From contig NZ_CP018911.1 in the NCBI RefSeq assembly GCF_004000605.1, forward strand, positions 1,054,001 to 1,118,000: 64,000 nt of DNA, given 5' to 3'. Of the stretch, positions 42,884-52,111 are shown piece after piece (within the stretch, counting starts at the first letter, position 1; every line of letters begins with the position of its first letter). This stretch comes from Glycocaulis alkaliphilus. GTDB lineage: Bacteria > Pseudomonadota > Alphaproteobacteria > Caulobacterales > Maricaulaceae. The translations under genes and the position numbers were made by a program. Below the pieces are notes generated by a model, which saw only the letters and a program-made list of their open reading frames with translations, made no database searches and was not told where the DNA came from.

Positions 42884-45247
42884 ATGCAGGCGCGTTCAAC
42901 CGTCATACTCGCGATCATCAGCTCGGCGGTTCTGGCTGGGGCAGGGCAGGCGCGTGCAGACGAGCAGGAGAGGGCGGACATATTCCGCTCCGTCATCGAG
43001 CAGACGGACGCCGCCGCTGAGCGGATCTCGGCGCTCCGGCCTCTGGTCGATGAGGGCGGTTTTGACATCTCCTCGGTAGTCGAAGGTTTTGATTTCGATG
43101 GTGACGAGCTCGCCCGCTTCGTTGCCGAAGGTGTTCGCTACGAGCCTTATGCCGGCCTTCTGCGTGGGGCACAGGCGACATTGTCAGCCCGCGCCGGGAA
43201 CGCCATTGATCAGAGCCTGCTGCTGATGTCGCTTCTGGAAATGGCAGGCTATGACGCGCAGCTCCTGCGCGCCGGAGGTGCAAGCGGTGATCTTGCAGAC
43301 CTGCTGGCGGATGCAGCCATGCGCCCGCGTCAGGCTGCGCCCGCCATCGCGGACGTATCGCGCCTGGAGGCCACGCTCGCCAATGCGCTCGGGTCCCGCG
43401 CCGGGGATGTCCCGGTCAGCGAGATTGCCCGCGCCCTCAGCGGCACGGCGCCGTCCCGTCTGGACGAAACCGTAACCGGGGCCGCAGGCCGTCTGGGCGG
43501 GCTGGTGAGCCGGGAGGGCACCGGCATCGACAGCCAGGACTATTACTGGGTGCGCTACCGTCTCGGTGCTGGCATGTCCTGGACGGAGACCCATCCCGCC
43601 CTGGCAGGAGCCAGCCCGCAGGGGCTGGAGCCGGATGAAGTTCTGACCGGCTCAGCACCGGACGACATGCTGCATTTCGTGGAGATCGCCATGGAGGCGG
43701 AAATCCTCAAAAATGGCCGGCTGCGCCGCGAGCCGTTGATGTCACCCTGGCGTCAGCCGGTGGCGGCGCTGTTCGACACGCCGGTCAGCGTGGGGCTTTT
43801 TGGCGAGATCGATCAGGACAGCGAAAGCCAGGCCGGAACGCTGTTCATGCCCTCGCTCAATGACGATACGCCGCCCGGCGCGATGGCCGTCACCTTGCGC
43901 GGCGCGACGCTGGACTCCGGCATCATGGGGCTGGACTCGCAGGGAATGTCGGGCGTTTTCAGCGCGCTGGGCGACACCCTGCAGGATGCCGGTGATCTGG
44001 TGGGCGGGCGTGATGAGGACCGTCCGTCGCGGGCCCTGACCGGCATCGTTCTTGAAGTGCGCTGGGTAAAGCCGTCCGGTGAAACACGCCGGGAAGAACG
44101 CTGGTTGATCGACCGGCTGGCGAACCGTCACGCAGACGGCGAAGAGCCCCGGCTCGATCTTGATTTCACGCTACGCGAACTCGCCCACCGGATGAATTTC
44201 CGGCGCGATGTCATCATCAGCGCGGGCGGCGGGCACGAGGCGCACAGGCTCGCTGCCGCTCTAGATGCCGAGGCGCTGCGCCTGCGCCACGGTGCGCATG
44301 TGCTTGCTGCCACGGACCCGGATACTGGCGAGCTGCGGATGAGTGAGGCCCAGCCGCTGAACCAGACGCACCTGCCTTTCCTGCTGAGCTTGCAGAGCGT
44401 GATGGATCAGGATGTCGCAAGCGTGCCCGATCATCATGTGTTCCGCGATGGCCCGCTTGTGCTGTCCGTTCACCGCTACCGCGATGCCGGCACTGACCAG
44501 GGCATCGCCTATATCGATATTCTCATGAACCCCTGGGCAGGTGTGGTCCGTGAAGATGGCGCTCTTCGCCACTGGCCTGAGGGAGCGCTGGCTCGCGGCA
44601 TACTGGATACCCGCGTCGAGCTCGCTTTCGGCTCGGATGATGAGACAGGGGACTATTTCAGTGCGCTGGCTAATGCCGGTGAACTTGTGGTCGTCACACA
44701 GGCTTCCGACCTCGCGGACCTGCCCAGGGACGCGCGTATGGCGGCTGAGGCGGACATTGAAGAGGGGTTCGCGCTGGCGATGCTCCCCGGGACAAATGGT
44801 GCCGGGCGCCCGCAATGGTGGCGCGTGCGCGGCGACGGCAGCGAAGTGCTGGGCCGCAATGCGCTGGGTGGCCAGTCGACGACGGAATATATCGTCACAT
44901 ACGCCAGCGGGGCCTGGGCGCTATACAGCTATGCCAGTGACACCAAGGCCTGCGTGGACGGCTATGATGCCGGAAGCGGGCTGGGGTGCTGCCTGATGTA
45001 TGCTGTTGTGTACAATGGCGGATCAGCGGCCATTGGCGCAGGCGCGAGTGCCGGGGTGAGAGCGGCAGGCGCCAGGACAGCAGGCGTGGCCACGCGCGAT
45101 GTCGCAGGCGCGGTAACGAATCTGGGCGCGCTTGAACTTATTACCGCGCTGAGCGTCGAGCTTGGCCTTTACTCGGCGGCCGAGGCCGGCCGGGCGCTCG
45201 CGCCCGACCTGACACGTAACGGCATGTGCGGAGAGCCCAGCCGCTGA
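42884..45247 (+). CDS. Secreted protein with transglutaminase-like N-terminal region
   Basis: A 787-residue exported protein. The ATG at 42884 follows GGAGGA and gives the signal peptide MQARSTVILAIISSAVLAG ending at QARAD; an earlier frame start has no such support. At about residues 80-130 the text YEPYAGLLRGAQATLSARAG followed by DQSLLLMSLLEMAGYDAQLLRA resembles the start of bacterial transglutaminase-like domains, but the Cys/His/Asp triad was not located. The middle is rich in acidic loops, and the C-terminus is small-residue and hydrophobic with CCLMY. Its function is unknown. It is followed by a membrane protein on the same strand. Confidence 0.72.
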   Translation: MQARSTVILAIISSAVLAGAGQARADEQERADIFRSVIEQTDAAAERISALRPLVDEGGFDISSVVEGFDFDGDELARFVAEGVRYEPYAGLLRGAQATLSARAGNAIDQSLLLMSLLEMAGYDAQLLRAGGASGDLADLLADAAMRPRQAAPAIADVSRLEATLANALGSRAGDVPVSEIARALSGTAPSRLDETVTGAAGRLGGLVSREGTGIDSQDYYWVRYRLGAGMSWTETHPALAGASPQGLEPDEVLTGSAPDDMLHFVEIAMEAEILKNGRLRREPLMSPWRQPVAALFDTPVSVGLFGEIDQDSESQAGTLFMPSLNDDTPPGAMAVTLRGATLDSGIMGLDSQGMSGVFSALGDTLQDAGDLVGGRDEDRPSRALTGIVLEVRWVKPSGETRREERWLIDRLANRHADGEEPRLDLDFTLRELAHRMNFRRDVIISAGGGHEAHRLAAALDAEALRLRHGAHVLAATDPDTGELRMSEAQPLNQTHLPFLLSLQSVMDQDVASVPDHHVFRDGPLVLSVHRYRDAGTDQGIAYIDILMNPWAGVVREDGALRHWPEGALARGILDTRVELAFGSDDETGDYFSALANAGELVVVTQASDLADLPRDARMAAEADIEEGFALAMLPGTNGAGRPQWWRVRGDGSEVLGRNALGGQSTTEYIVTYASGAWALYSYASDTKACVDGYDAGSGLGCCLMYAVVYNGGSAAIGAGASAGVRAAGARTAGVATRDVAGAVTNLGALELITALSVELGLYSAAEAGRALAPDLTRNGMCGEPSR

Positions 45248-45395
45248 TCGTCTCGTTGGAAGGGGCCAAGCGCGGGAAAGCCGCACATTCACACAAGGCA
45301 TGTCCGGCTAAAGGGCCGGTTTGCGTTCTCCCTAAATAAAGGCGCGGGCCGCTAAAGCCCGCCAGAATGATTTAAGCACCAGGAAGGGGCATTGA

Positions 45396-46406
45396 ATGTG
45401 GGATTTTTCACTAGGCGGAGCGATGGGGTTGATGGCGCGCACGCTGCCATTCCTGCTGCTGCGGCTGGCCGTCTATGCCGGGGTGGCGCTGGCCTTCCTC
45501 ATCCTGACGACCATTGGGGCAGGTATGGGCTGGGCCATTGGCAGCCTCGGTGATGAGGGTTTCCGCGCCGGCTCTACCTTTCTTGGGGGGCTGATAGGCT
45601 TCTCCATTGTGGGCGGCTTTGCGTGGTTCGCGCGCGCCTATCTGCTTTATCTGGTGAAAGGGGCCCATATTGCCGTGCTGGTCGAACTGATTGACGGCAA
45701 GGACATTCCCGGCGGCAAGGGGCAGATCACCTATGGCCGGGAAGTTGTTCAGGCCCGCTTTGCGCAGTCTTCGGTCCTGTTCGGCCTCGACCTGCTGATC
45801 AAAGGCGTGATCCGGGCCGTTACCGGGCTGGCGCGCGGCATGCTGCGCGTGCTGCCGATACCGGGCGCCAAGCCGCTGGCGGGCGCGCTGAACGCTTTCC
45901 TGAAAGTGGCGGTCGGTTTTCTCGATGAGGTTATTCTGGCCTATGCCATCCGCACCGGTTCGACCAATGCGTGGGGCTCTGCGCGCACCGCTTTGATCCT
46001 CTACGGGCAGAACTGGAAGCCGATGATGAAGAACGCCGCCTGGCTGGCGCTGTTCATTTATCTTCTGTCCTTCGTGATCTTCCTCATCATGCTCCTGCCT
46101 GCCAGCCTGTTCGTGTGGCTGATGCCGGGCAACGCGGCCATTGTCGGGCTGGTCTTTGCGCTCATTCTGGCCTGGGCCGTCAAGGCAGCCCTGCTCGAAC
46201 CGCTGGCGGTAACCTGCATGATGCAGGTCTACTTCAAGACTATCGAAGGTCAGGTTCCCGATCCTGAGTGGGAGCGGCGTCTCGCCAGCATGTCGGGCCA
46301 GTTCCGCAAGCTGACGGACAAAGCCTTCTCAGGCAGCCAGGAGCCGCAGGCTGATGGCGGCCAGCCGCCATCCTCACCACCGCAGGAGCAGGGGGCGGCC
46401 CCTTAA
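45396..46406 (+). CDS. Polytopic membrane protein of unknown function
   Basis: A 336-residue inner-membrane protein with about six hydrophobic segments (for example LPFLLLRLAVYAGVALAFLI, IVGGFAWFARAYLLYLV, LFIYLLSFVIFLIMLLPASL, AIVGLVFALILAWAVKAAL) and a polar, Pro/Gln-rich C-terminal tail. GGGG precedes the start. The conserved-looking cytoplasmic loop AHIAVLVELIDGKDIPGGKGQI lies at about residues 90-110. It resembles conserved alphaproteobacterial membrane proteins without assigned role. It may be co-transcribed with the preceding secreted protein, though 148 bases separate them. Confidence 0.8.
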   Translation: MWDFSLGGAMGLMARTLPFLLLRLAVYAGVALAFLILTTIGAGMGWAIGSLGDEGFRAGSTFLGGLIGFSIVGGFAWFARAYLLYLVKGAHIAVLVELIDGKDIPGGKGQITYGREVVQARFAQSSVLFGLDLLIKGVIRAVTGLARGMLRVLPIPGAKPLAGALNAFLKVAVGFLDEVILAYAIRTGSTNAWGSARTALILYGQNWKPMMKNAAWLALFIYLLSFVIFLIMLLPASLFVWLMPGNAAIVGLVFALILAWAVKAALLEPLAVTCMMQVYFKTIEGQVPDPEWERRLASMSGQFRKLTDKAFSGSQEPQADGGQPPSSPPQEQGAAP

Positions 46407-46411
46407 CCGGG

Positions 46412-46460
46412 CATGAGGCGCAGCGCCGTGCCGGAAAAAAGCCGGTGCGGTGCCGCTGCG
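46412..46460. terminator. GC-rich hairpin between convergent genes
   Basis: GGCGCAGCG and CGCTGCGC arms, with inner GCCGG pairing around AAAAAA, lie just after the stop at 46406 and before the convergent gene ending at 46480. No clear T-run follows. Confidence 0.45.
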
Positions 46461-46479
46461 CTTCAGGGGGCAGGGACGT

Positions 46480-47433
46480 TTAAGGGCAGAACGCGCCCGG
46501 CTCGGCAAATTGCGGTCCGCGTGCGCACTCGTAAGCGGTCGCGGTGAACACAACACCGCCAGCGAGTACGGCTGCCCGCTCCCAGATCGCCGACACGGAA
46601 TCGTCCAGCAATCCGTGCTGGCGGTAGCTGGCATCCACCCCGGCATCCTGTCCGAGCCCGCTTTCAATAACCGCTTCTATATCAGGGTCAGGCACAAAAC
46701 TGACCGAAGGCACGGCGCCGTCGGTTTCGGGTTCCGCAATGGCGTCAAAAATCAGGTGCGCCACGGAAGCGGGCGGGACGGGGCCGTCTGCCGGCACCGG
46801 CTGTAGCCAGTTTTGCGGGGTGTCGGCCTGCGCCATGGCGCTCCAGCGTGCGAGATCGTCTATGCCCGGATCTGCAGACAGGCATGGCTGTCCGAGGCAT
46901 TGTTCGCGCCCGGCGTCGTCTTCATTCAACGTTCTGCGTCCTGCGGCCACGATCAGCGCCCGGTTGCCTCTCAACGGACGCGTCACCAGCCGCCATGCCG
47001 TGTGCGGTCCCTCTCCGAACGCTTCGGGTGGGGCGACATTATCTTCGCCATAGGCCTCTTCCAGCGACCGCCGGACTGCCGGGCCGAGATTGAAGCGCGT
47101 GACCTCGACAAAGCTGTACGCGCTGCGGGCACCGCCCGGAGATGCATCGAACCAGACACTGGCGTGCGTTATGCGGTAACGCGTTCTTTCCAGAGGCGCC
47201 TCGCCAAGCTGCAGAGCCAGCACAGCCATGGTGAGCGGATCGACGCTGGCGGCAGGCAGCAGCGCCGATCGCGCTGCGTCATTGCCTTCAAGCGCCGCAT
47301 TGATTGCATCGGCCAGCTCGTCGGCATCAACAGGGTCGAAGCCTCCGCTCTGGACGTAGCCATCGATAGTCGCGTCGTCCGGACTGGTGGCGTGATTGGC
47401 CAGAAGAGCGAGCACAAGCGTAGCCGTCAGCAT
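46480..47433 (-). CDS. Secreted protein of unknown function
   Basis: A 317-residue protein with a short signal-like N-terminus (MLTATLVLALLANHATSP). The ATG at 47433 has AGGAGG 8 bases upstream; a longer frame lacks one. The body is acidic. Two Cys pairs (EQCLGQPCL and YECARG/AFCP) suggest disulfides. No family was recognised. It is the downstream end of a minus-strand run that includes the lipoprotein and LuxR genes. Confidence 0.7.
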   Translation of the reverse strand: MLTATLVLALLANHATSPDDATIDGYVQSGGFDPVDADELADAINAALEGNDAARSALLPAASVDPLTMAVLALQLGEAPLERTRYRITHASVWFDASPGGARSAYSFVEVTRFNLGPAVRRSLEEAYGEDNVAPPEAFGEGPHTAWRLVTRPLRGNRALIVAAGRRTLNEDDAGREQCLGQPCLSADPGIDDLARWSAMAQADTPQNWLQPVPADGPVPPASVAHLIFDAIAEPETDGAVPSVSFVPDPDIEAVIESGLGQDAGVDASYRQHGLLDDSVSAIWERAAVLAGGVVFTATAYECARGPQFAEPGAFCP

Positions 47434-47600
47434 GGGGTGTCCTCCTGATGAGACGCCGGTCAAGGCGCTGTCCCGCGTCCCGGACCAGGCCGATATGTAT
47501 CAGCCTGTCCGGGGGTGACAGCACGGCGGCGCGGGTTTCGATCAAGATCAGGCCCGTGCGTCGTCAGTTCAGCGATGCATCGTGATCGTAGCGCCGTTGG

Positions 47601-48059
47601 CTAGCAGGCCATGTCAAAGCGCAGCGTGTTGCCATCGGGATACTGTATATCGCCCACGCCCGGATTGTGGTTAGGCGTCAGTTCCACTTCGCCGCTCGCA
47701 CGGCTTTCGGTGGATGTGTCGAGCACAAGTTGCTGGGCTGAATAGCGTTCCAGAACACGCCAGTTCTCGCCGAGCAGTTCCAGCGTCACGCTGGCATTGC
47801 TGGTGTCATAAGAGCCATCATTATCGACCCAGTAACGAACCTGAATGGAGTTCTGGTCCGACGAGGCCGTTATGGTCCACTGCTCGCCACCGGGAATGGC
47901 CCGGCAACGCGTGTTCTCAAATGACAGGTCTTCACCAGCCCAGTTCGCGGTTGCCGAGCCTTCGGATTGCGAGCCGCCGGTGTTTTCTTCGCCGCCACAT
48001 GCGGCGAGAGCGAGCCCCAGGAGAGCTGCGGCTGGCATAGTCACAAGAGATTTCGTCAT
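47601..48059 (-). CDS. Lipoprotein of unknown function
   Basis: A 152-residue protein with a lipoprotein signal peptide: MTKSLVTMPAAALLGLALAAC with the lipobox LALAAC. The start at 48059 sets this correctly; the upstream extension is not signal-like. The mature part begins GGEENTGGSQSE, a flexible linker, then a small beta-rich domain. It is probably anchored in the outer or inner membrane. No family was recognised. Confidence 0.75.
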   Translation of the reverse strand: MTKSLVTMPAAALLGLALAACGGEENTGGSQSEGSATANWAGEDLSFENTRCRAIPGGEQWTITASSDQNSIQVRYWVDNDGSYDTSNASVTLELLGENWRVLERYSAQQLVLDTSTESRASGEVELTPNHNPGVGDIQYPDGNTLRFDMAC

Positions 48060-48155
48060 TGGTGTTGTCCCAGGTTGCTGTAAATTTGAAGGTGTCTGGA
48101 TCGGCGCGGTGCCGAATGCTTTCAGGTTCATTGTTTGTGGATTGGATGCCTGACG

Positions 48156-48800
48156 TCAGGCTGTCTGCCGGATTGGTGACTCGTCCTGACGGGCGGCAAA
48201 GGGCGACATGCCCTGCATGACCAGAGCGACCAGCTCGCTTTGCCTGCTCGCGCCGGTCTTCTCGAATATCCGTTTCAGATAGCCTTTGCCGGTATTCTGG
48301 GAGATGCCCCGTTCGCGGCAAGCGGCGGTCAGCCCCACGCCGCGAACAAGACTTTCGGCCAGCCCGGCTTCGGCCGGCGTGAGATTATATAGAGCTGCCA
48401 GACTTTCAGCGTCCGGGCAGACGGCTTCGGGCTCACGGACGATGACCGCAATGCGCGGCGCCCCGGCGTCTTGCGGTTCCATGCGCTGGGCCATCATTTC
48501 CAGCGCGCCGCCCCCTGCCAGGTCTTCAATCCTGAGAAGGGCGCGTTCACCCGAGAGCGCAGCCTCAAGGCTCTGGGTGAGCGCCTGCATGTCACCGCAA
48601 CGGCGCGCGCCGAGCGTCCCGCATCTCCAGACCAGGCCCCGGCTGCCATTTGACAGGATCGCCGCCCAGGTCTTGTTGGACAGCAATACCTGGCGCCTGC
48701 GGCCGAGCACCGCGAAACCCAGTCCCAGCATGTCCATGCCCGAGCAGGCGACCTTGTCTGGCAAGGGCATGGACGGCAGACCCGGTGCGATCATGTTCAT
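48156..48800 (-). CDS. LuxR-family transcriptional regulator
   Basis: A 214-residue protein. The C-terminal LuxR helix-turn-helix (about 145-200) reads YNLTPAEAGLAESLVRGVGL and ISQNTGKGYLKRIFEKTGAS. The N-terminal half has no receiver or autoinducer domain that I recognise and may be a small sensing domain (GLGFAVLGRRRQVLLSNK). The ATG at 48800 is chosen over 48845 because AAGGGG precedes it, with a somewhat long spacing. It is divergent from the ECF sigma gene at 48984, so it may regulate that gene or the following secreted proteins. Confidence 0.82.
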   Translation of the reverse strand: MNMIAPGLPSMPLPDKVACSGMDMLGLGFAVLGRRRQVLLSNKTWAAILSNGSRGLVWRCGTLGARRCGDMQALTQSLEAALSGERALLRIEDLAGGGALEMMAQRMEPQDAGAPRIAVIVREPEAVCPDAESLAALYNLTPAEAGLAESLVRGVGLTAACRERGISQNTGKGYLKRIFEKTGASRQSELVALVMQGMSPFAARQDESPIRQTA

Positions 48801-48983
48801 TGCGTGCGTTCCCCTTTTGACGCGGCGGCTTTGCTGCACTTGCACTCCGCCTGTACCTAAAGAAACGGCAAGGAGGCCCCGAAGCGGACATCAGGGGGGT
48901 ATTTTTCTTGAGTTTCCCGTATCCGGCCTAGTAGTCTGGACCGGGTGGGGCTTGGGGACGCACCAGAAACAAGGTCCTGAAAT

Positions 48984-49535
48984 ATGCTCGATTTCGGCTT
49001 TGAGAGGCCGCCAGAAATAGCGGCTGCAGCAGACAGGCTCGTCCCGGCGCTCTGGGATGATCTGCGCTCGGTAGCCAAACGTGAGCGCCGCCGGGTCCGT
49101 GCCGGTTATACGCTCCAGACCACGGCGCTTGTCGGCGAGGCCTGGCTCAAGCTGCGGCGGCGTGAAGCGTTCGTCGATGACAGCCATTTCCTGCGGGCAT
49201 CGGCGATAGCCATGCGCTGCGTGCTGATCGACCATGCGCGCCAGCGGCTGACAGCCAAGCGCGGACAAGGCCGTATCGAAGCGCTGACCGACGATATTGA
49301 GCCCTATTGGGAAAGCGATGAACGCCTCATCGAGCTGGATGAGGCGCTTACGCGTCTTGGCGCATTGAACCCCCGCCTGGCCGAAGTGGTCGAGCTACGC
49401 TTCTTCGGCGGTTATACCGAGGCACAGATCGCGCCGCTTCTCGAGATTACCGAAAGAACCGTCCGGCGCGACTGGGTCAAGGCCAAGGCATGGCTCTTCC
49501 GCGAGATGTCTGTTCAGGACGAGGCGGAAGACTAA
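48984..49535 (+). CDS. ECF43-type sigma factor (kinase-linked)
   Basis: A 183-residue sigma factor of the Sigma70_ECF family (TIGR02999/ECF43 group). Region 2 has YTLQTTALVGEAWLKL and HFLRASAIAMRCVLIDHARQR; region 4 has LAEVVELRFFGGYTEAQIAP and ERTVRRDWVKAKAWL. This group has no anti-sigma factor. In Xanthomonas (EcfK/PknS) and Vibrio (EcfP/PknT) a neighbouring Ser/Thr kinase phosphorylates a Thr in region 2 to activate it; here T46 and T47 in LQTTALV are candidate sites. The matching kinase gene lies convergently 5 bases away. Confidence 0.9.
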   Translation: MLDFGFERPPEIAAAADRLVPALWDDLRSVAKRERRRVRAGYTLQTTALVGEAWLKLRRREAFVDDSHFLRASAIAMRCVLIDHARQRLTAKRGQGRIEALTDDIEPYWESDERLIELDEALTRLGALNPRLAEVVELRFFGGYTEAQIAPLLEITERTVRRDWVKAKAWLFREMSVQDEAED

Positions 49536-49540
49536 GTGCC

Positions 49541-51925
49541 CTACATCCCGTGACTTTCCCGAATGCCTTCGATGGCACGCAGCTGCAGGCCTGCCGCCGG
49601 TCCGAGCGCACTCAGCGCCGCTTCGGCCTCATCCAGTAACGCTCCGGCCTGACGGGTATCACCTTCGCTGGCCAGCACCCGCGCCATGGCGATGGCGACA
49701 AGCGCGCTGGCCGGGCCAGGACCATCGCTTGCTTCCGTGATTTCATCATAGGCATCTCTGGCGATCCGCAGCGCGTTATCCGTGTCGCCAATCCCTGCCT
49801 TGGCCTCGCTATGACCTGCAACGGCGGAGGCATAGGTCAGGCTCGCCGGGCCGGCATGCTCGCGCGCCATGGCCGCTGCCTCACGCAGGTGCGGCAGAGC
49901 CTCCCCCGGCCTGCCCAGATTGATCAGTGTCTTGCCGTAATTATTGAGCACCGCTGCCGTCGTCGCGGATGGCCCGTAGGAGGCGCGCCGATTGTCCAGT
50001 ATCTCCCTGAAAAGGGGCTCGGCGGCGGCATGGTCACCGGAGACCACCTGCACTGCGGCCAGATTGTTCAGCGTGTTCAGGGCGTCCGGCCCGTCATCCA
50101 GCCCCGTCGCGCGCCAGACGGCCAGCGCTTCGCGCAGCGAAGCCGTTGCATCCTCCAGCCGGCCTGCAGAGAACAGCATGACACCCAGATCATTGTGGAA
50201 CACGCCCGTCATCCGGTGAGTCTCGCCACTCAGCGCAATCCGGTCAGGCAAGGTGCGTTCCAGCAAGGCTATGGCCTCCGGCAGGCGGCCCCGGTCCCGC
50301 AGAATGCGCGCCTCTACCAGCCGGCTGTCGACGAGCCGCCGGCGCCATTGGCGCGGATCGTCAGCCCAGAAAGCCTGTGCCTGGGCCAGCAGCGACTCCG
50401 CCTCGTCCGGGCCGGAGGTCCGCAAGATGATCTGGGCCAGGTCATATCGCGCGGACGCCAGCAAGGCCGGGTCCAGCTGCTCGTCGTCCACCAGTACGCG
50501 CAGCAGCGGCAACGCCGCCTCATAGTCATTGAGATAGAAATACAGCTCGGCCAGGGCGTGCATCACCTGACCGCCGCGCTCCGGGGCAGCCTCGAACATC
50601 TCACCGACCTGCGCTGCGGCGGCCTCCAGGATTTCGCGCGCGCTGGCATTGGTGCCGCCGGAAACATCCGCTCCGTCGCGCAACATGAAGAACAGATAGT
50701 GCTGGACGGCCTCCAGACGCGCCTGCTCGCTCTGAGCCCAGTCGCGTTCGATCCGGACCTCGCGTGCCTGCCAGAGCGAGGCGCTCAACCCGCCCGCCAG
50801 CGACAGCACAAGGGCGGCTGCAGCACCAGCCTGCCAGCGGTAACGCCAGAGATGGCGGCGGAATACATACCCCCGCTCGCCTGCACGGGCCGCCACCGGG
50901 CGGCCCTTGAGCGCGCAGCGCAGATCATCGCAAAAACTGCTGACCGTGGGGTACCGATCACCGGGGCGCTTGGCGAGTGCGCGCGCAAGTATGTGGTCTA
51001 GGTCCAGCATCAGGCGCCGGTCCCGGCGCTGGCAGGCCGTCACCGGAAGGCGTGCGGGCGGTTCTTCAAGAGCCCGGCGCAAGGCGACCGGCAACGGATC
51101 GCCGGAGAGGCGCAGCGGCGGATGTCCGGCAAGAAGCGCAAAGAGCGTCGCCGCCAGCCCGTAGACATCGCTGGCCGTAGTGGCGGCATCACCGTCGAGC
51201 AGTTCGGGCGCGGCATAGTCCAGCGACAGAGGTGCCGTCTTTCGCTTGTCAGCGCCTGACAGGCGCGCCACGCCGAAATCGATGACCCGTGCCCGCTCTG
51301 CGCCGTCCACCAGAATGTTTGACGGCTTTATGTCGCGATGGACAATCAGCTTTTCATGGGCGTAGGCCAGCGCTTCACCGGCCTGAAGGATTATATCGAC
51401 GATCTGGTGTGGCCGGGGCGCGCTCATCGCCACCCAGACATCAGCCGACGCGCCGTCAGCCAGTTCCATCACCATCCACGGACGGCCTTCCCCGGTCACA
51501 CCGCCATCAAGCAGCCGGGCGATATTGGGGTGCTCCAGCCGGGCAAGATAGCGCCGCTCGCTGTCAAAAAGCGCGATGTCTTCAGCCGAGCCGGGCCTCA
51601 TGATCTTCAGTGCGGCGGCCTGATCATACAGCCCGTCTGCCCGCTCTGCCTTGTAGACATCGCCCATTCCCCCACGGCCTATAAGCCTTGAGATGCGCCA
51701 GCTCCCAAGCTCCTCGTCCGGAGTCAGAAGCGGCACATCGGCTTCCTCAGGGTCTTCCAGGAATGCGCCTGCACGGGCAGCCGAGCCGAGAAGGGAGAGT
51801 ACTTCGTCTGCAATGGCCGCATCGGCCGCTTGCGAGCGGACGAAAGCTTCGCGCTCAGCCTCGGGCAGTTCCAGTGCGGCGTCCAGCAGGGACTCGACCG
51901 TAGACCAGTCTATGTGTCGATCCAT
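49541..51925 (-). CDS. Transmembrane Ser/Thr protein kinase with TPR repeats
   Basis: A 794-residue Hanks-type kinase. The start MDRHIDW at 51925 is set by family N-termini (WSTVESLLDAALELPEAER). Kinase domain at about 75-350: glycine loop IGRGGMGDVYKAE, K107 in AALKIMR, catalytic HRDIKPSN (H196-D198), DFGVAR (D216), YAAPELL. One membrane helix at about 380-400 (AGAAAALVLSLAGGLSASLW), then a C-terminal periplasmic TPR region (about 420-790) that may sense ligands or stress. It pairs with the convergent ECF43 sigma factor, in line with known kinase-sigma modules. Its stop lies 5 bases from the sigma stop. Confidence 0.93.
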   Translation of the reverse strand: MDRHIDWSTVESLLDAALELPEAEREAFVRSQAADAAIADEVLSLLGSAARAGAFLEDPEEADVPLLTPDEELGSWRISRLIGRGGMGDVYKAERADGLYDQAAALKIMRPGSAEDIALFDSERRYLARLEHPNIARLLDGGVTGEGRPWMVMELADGASADVWVAMSAPRPHQIVDIILQAGEALAYAHEKLIVHRDIKPSNILVDGAERARVIDFGVARLSGADKRKTAPLSLDYAAPELLDGDAATTASDVYGLAATLFALLAGHPPLRLSGDPLPVALRRALEEPPARLPVTACQRRDRRLMLDLDHILARALAKRPGDRYPTVSSFCDDLRCALKGRPVAARAGERGYVFRRHLWRYRWQAGAAAALVLSLAGGLSASLWQAREVRIERDWAQSEQARLEAVQHYLFFMLRDGADVSGGTNASAREILEAAAAQVGEMFEAAPERGGQVMHALAELYFYLNDYEAALPLLRVLVDDEQLDPALLASARYDLAQIILRTSGPDEAESLLAQAQAFWADDPRQWRRRLVDSRLVEARILRDRGRLPEAIALLERTLPDRIALSGETHRMTGVFHNDLGVMLFSAGRLEDATASLREALAVWRATGLDDGPDALNTLNNLAAVQVVSGDHAAAEPLFREILDNRRASYGPSATTAAVLNNYGKTLINLGRPGEALPHLREAAAMAREHAGPASLTYASAVAGHSEAKAGIGDTDNALRIARDAYDEITEASDGPGPASALVAIAMARVLASEGDTRQAGALLDEAEAALSALGPAAGLQLRAIEGIRESHGM

Positions 51926-52111
51926 GAGGGACTCTCGTGGCGGCGATCCAGCGTGAGCGGTCAATGCTAAGGCCATAGCGTGTGCTGCGCCAAGCCCGTG
52001 TGAATGTTTTCACCCCTGGGTCACCATGCTTCAGGCCCGTTCAGGTCTATTCTGGCAGCGCCGGGGGCGGCTTCAGTCAGGCGCCATGATGTCAGCCAAG
52101 TGGAGACCGCC

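Noticed and set aside
49811-51001. A 396-codon plus-strand reading frame.
   Set aside because: It lies antisense to the Ser/Thr kinase gene, which has clear kinase motifs.
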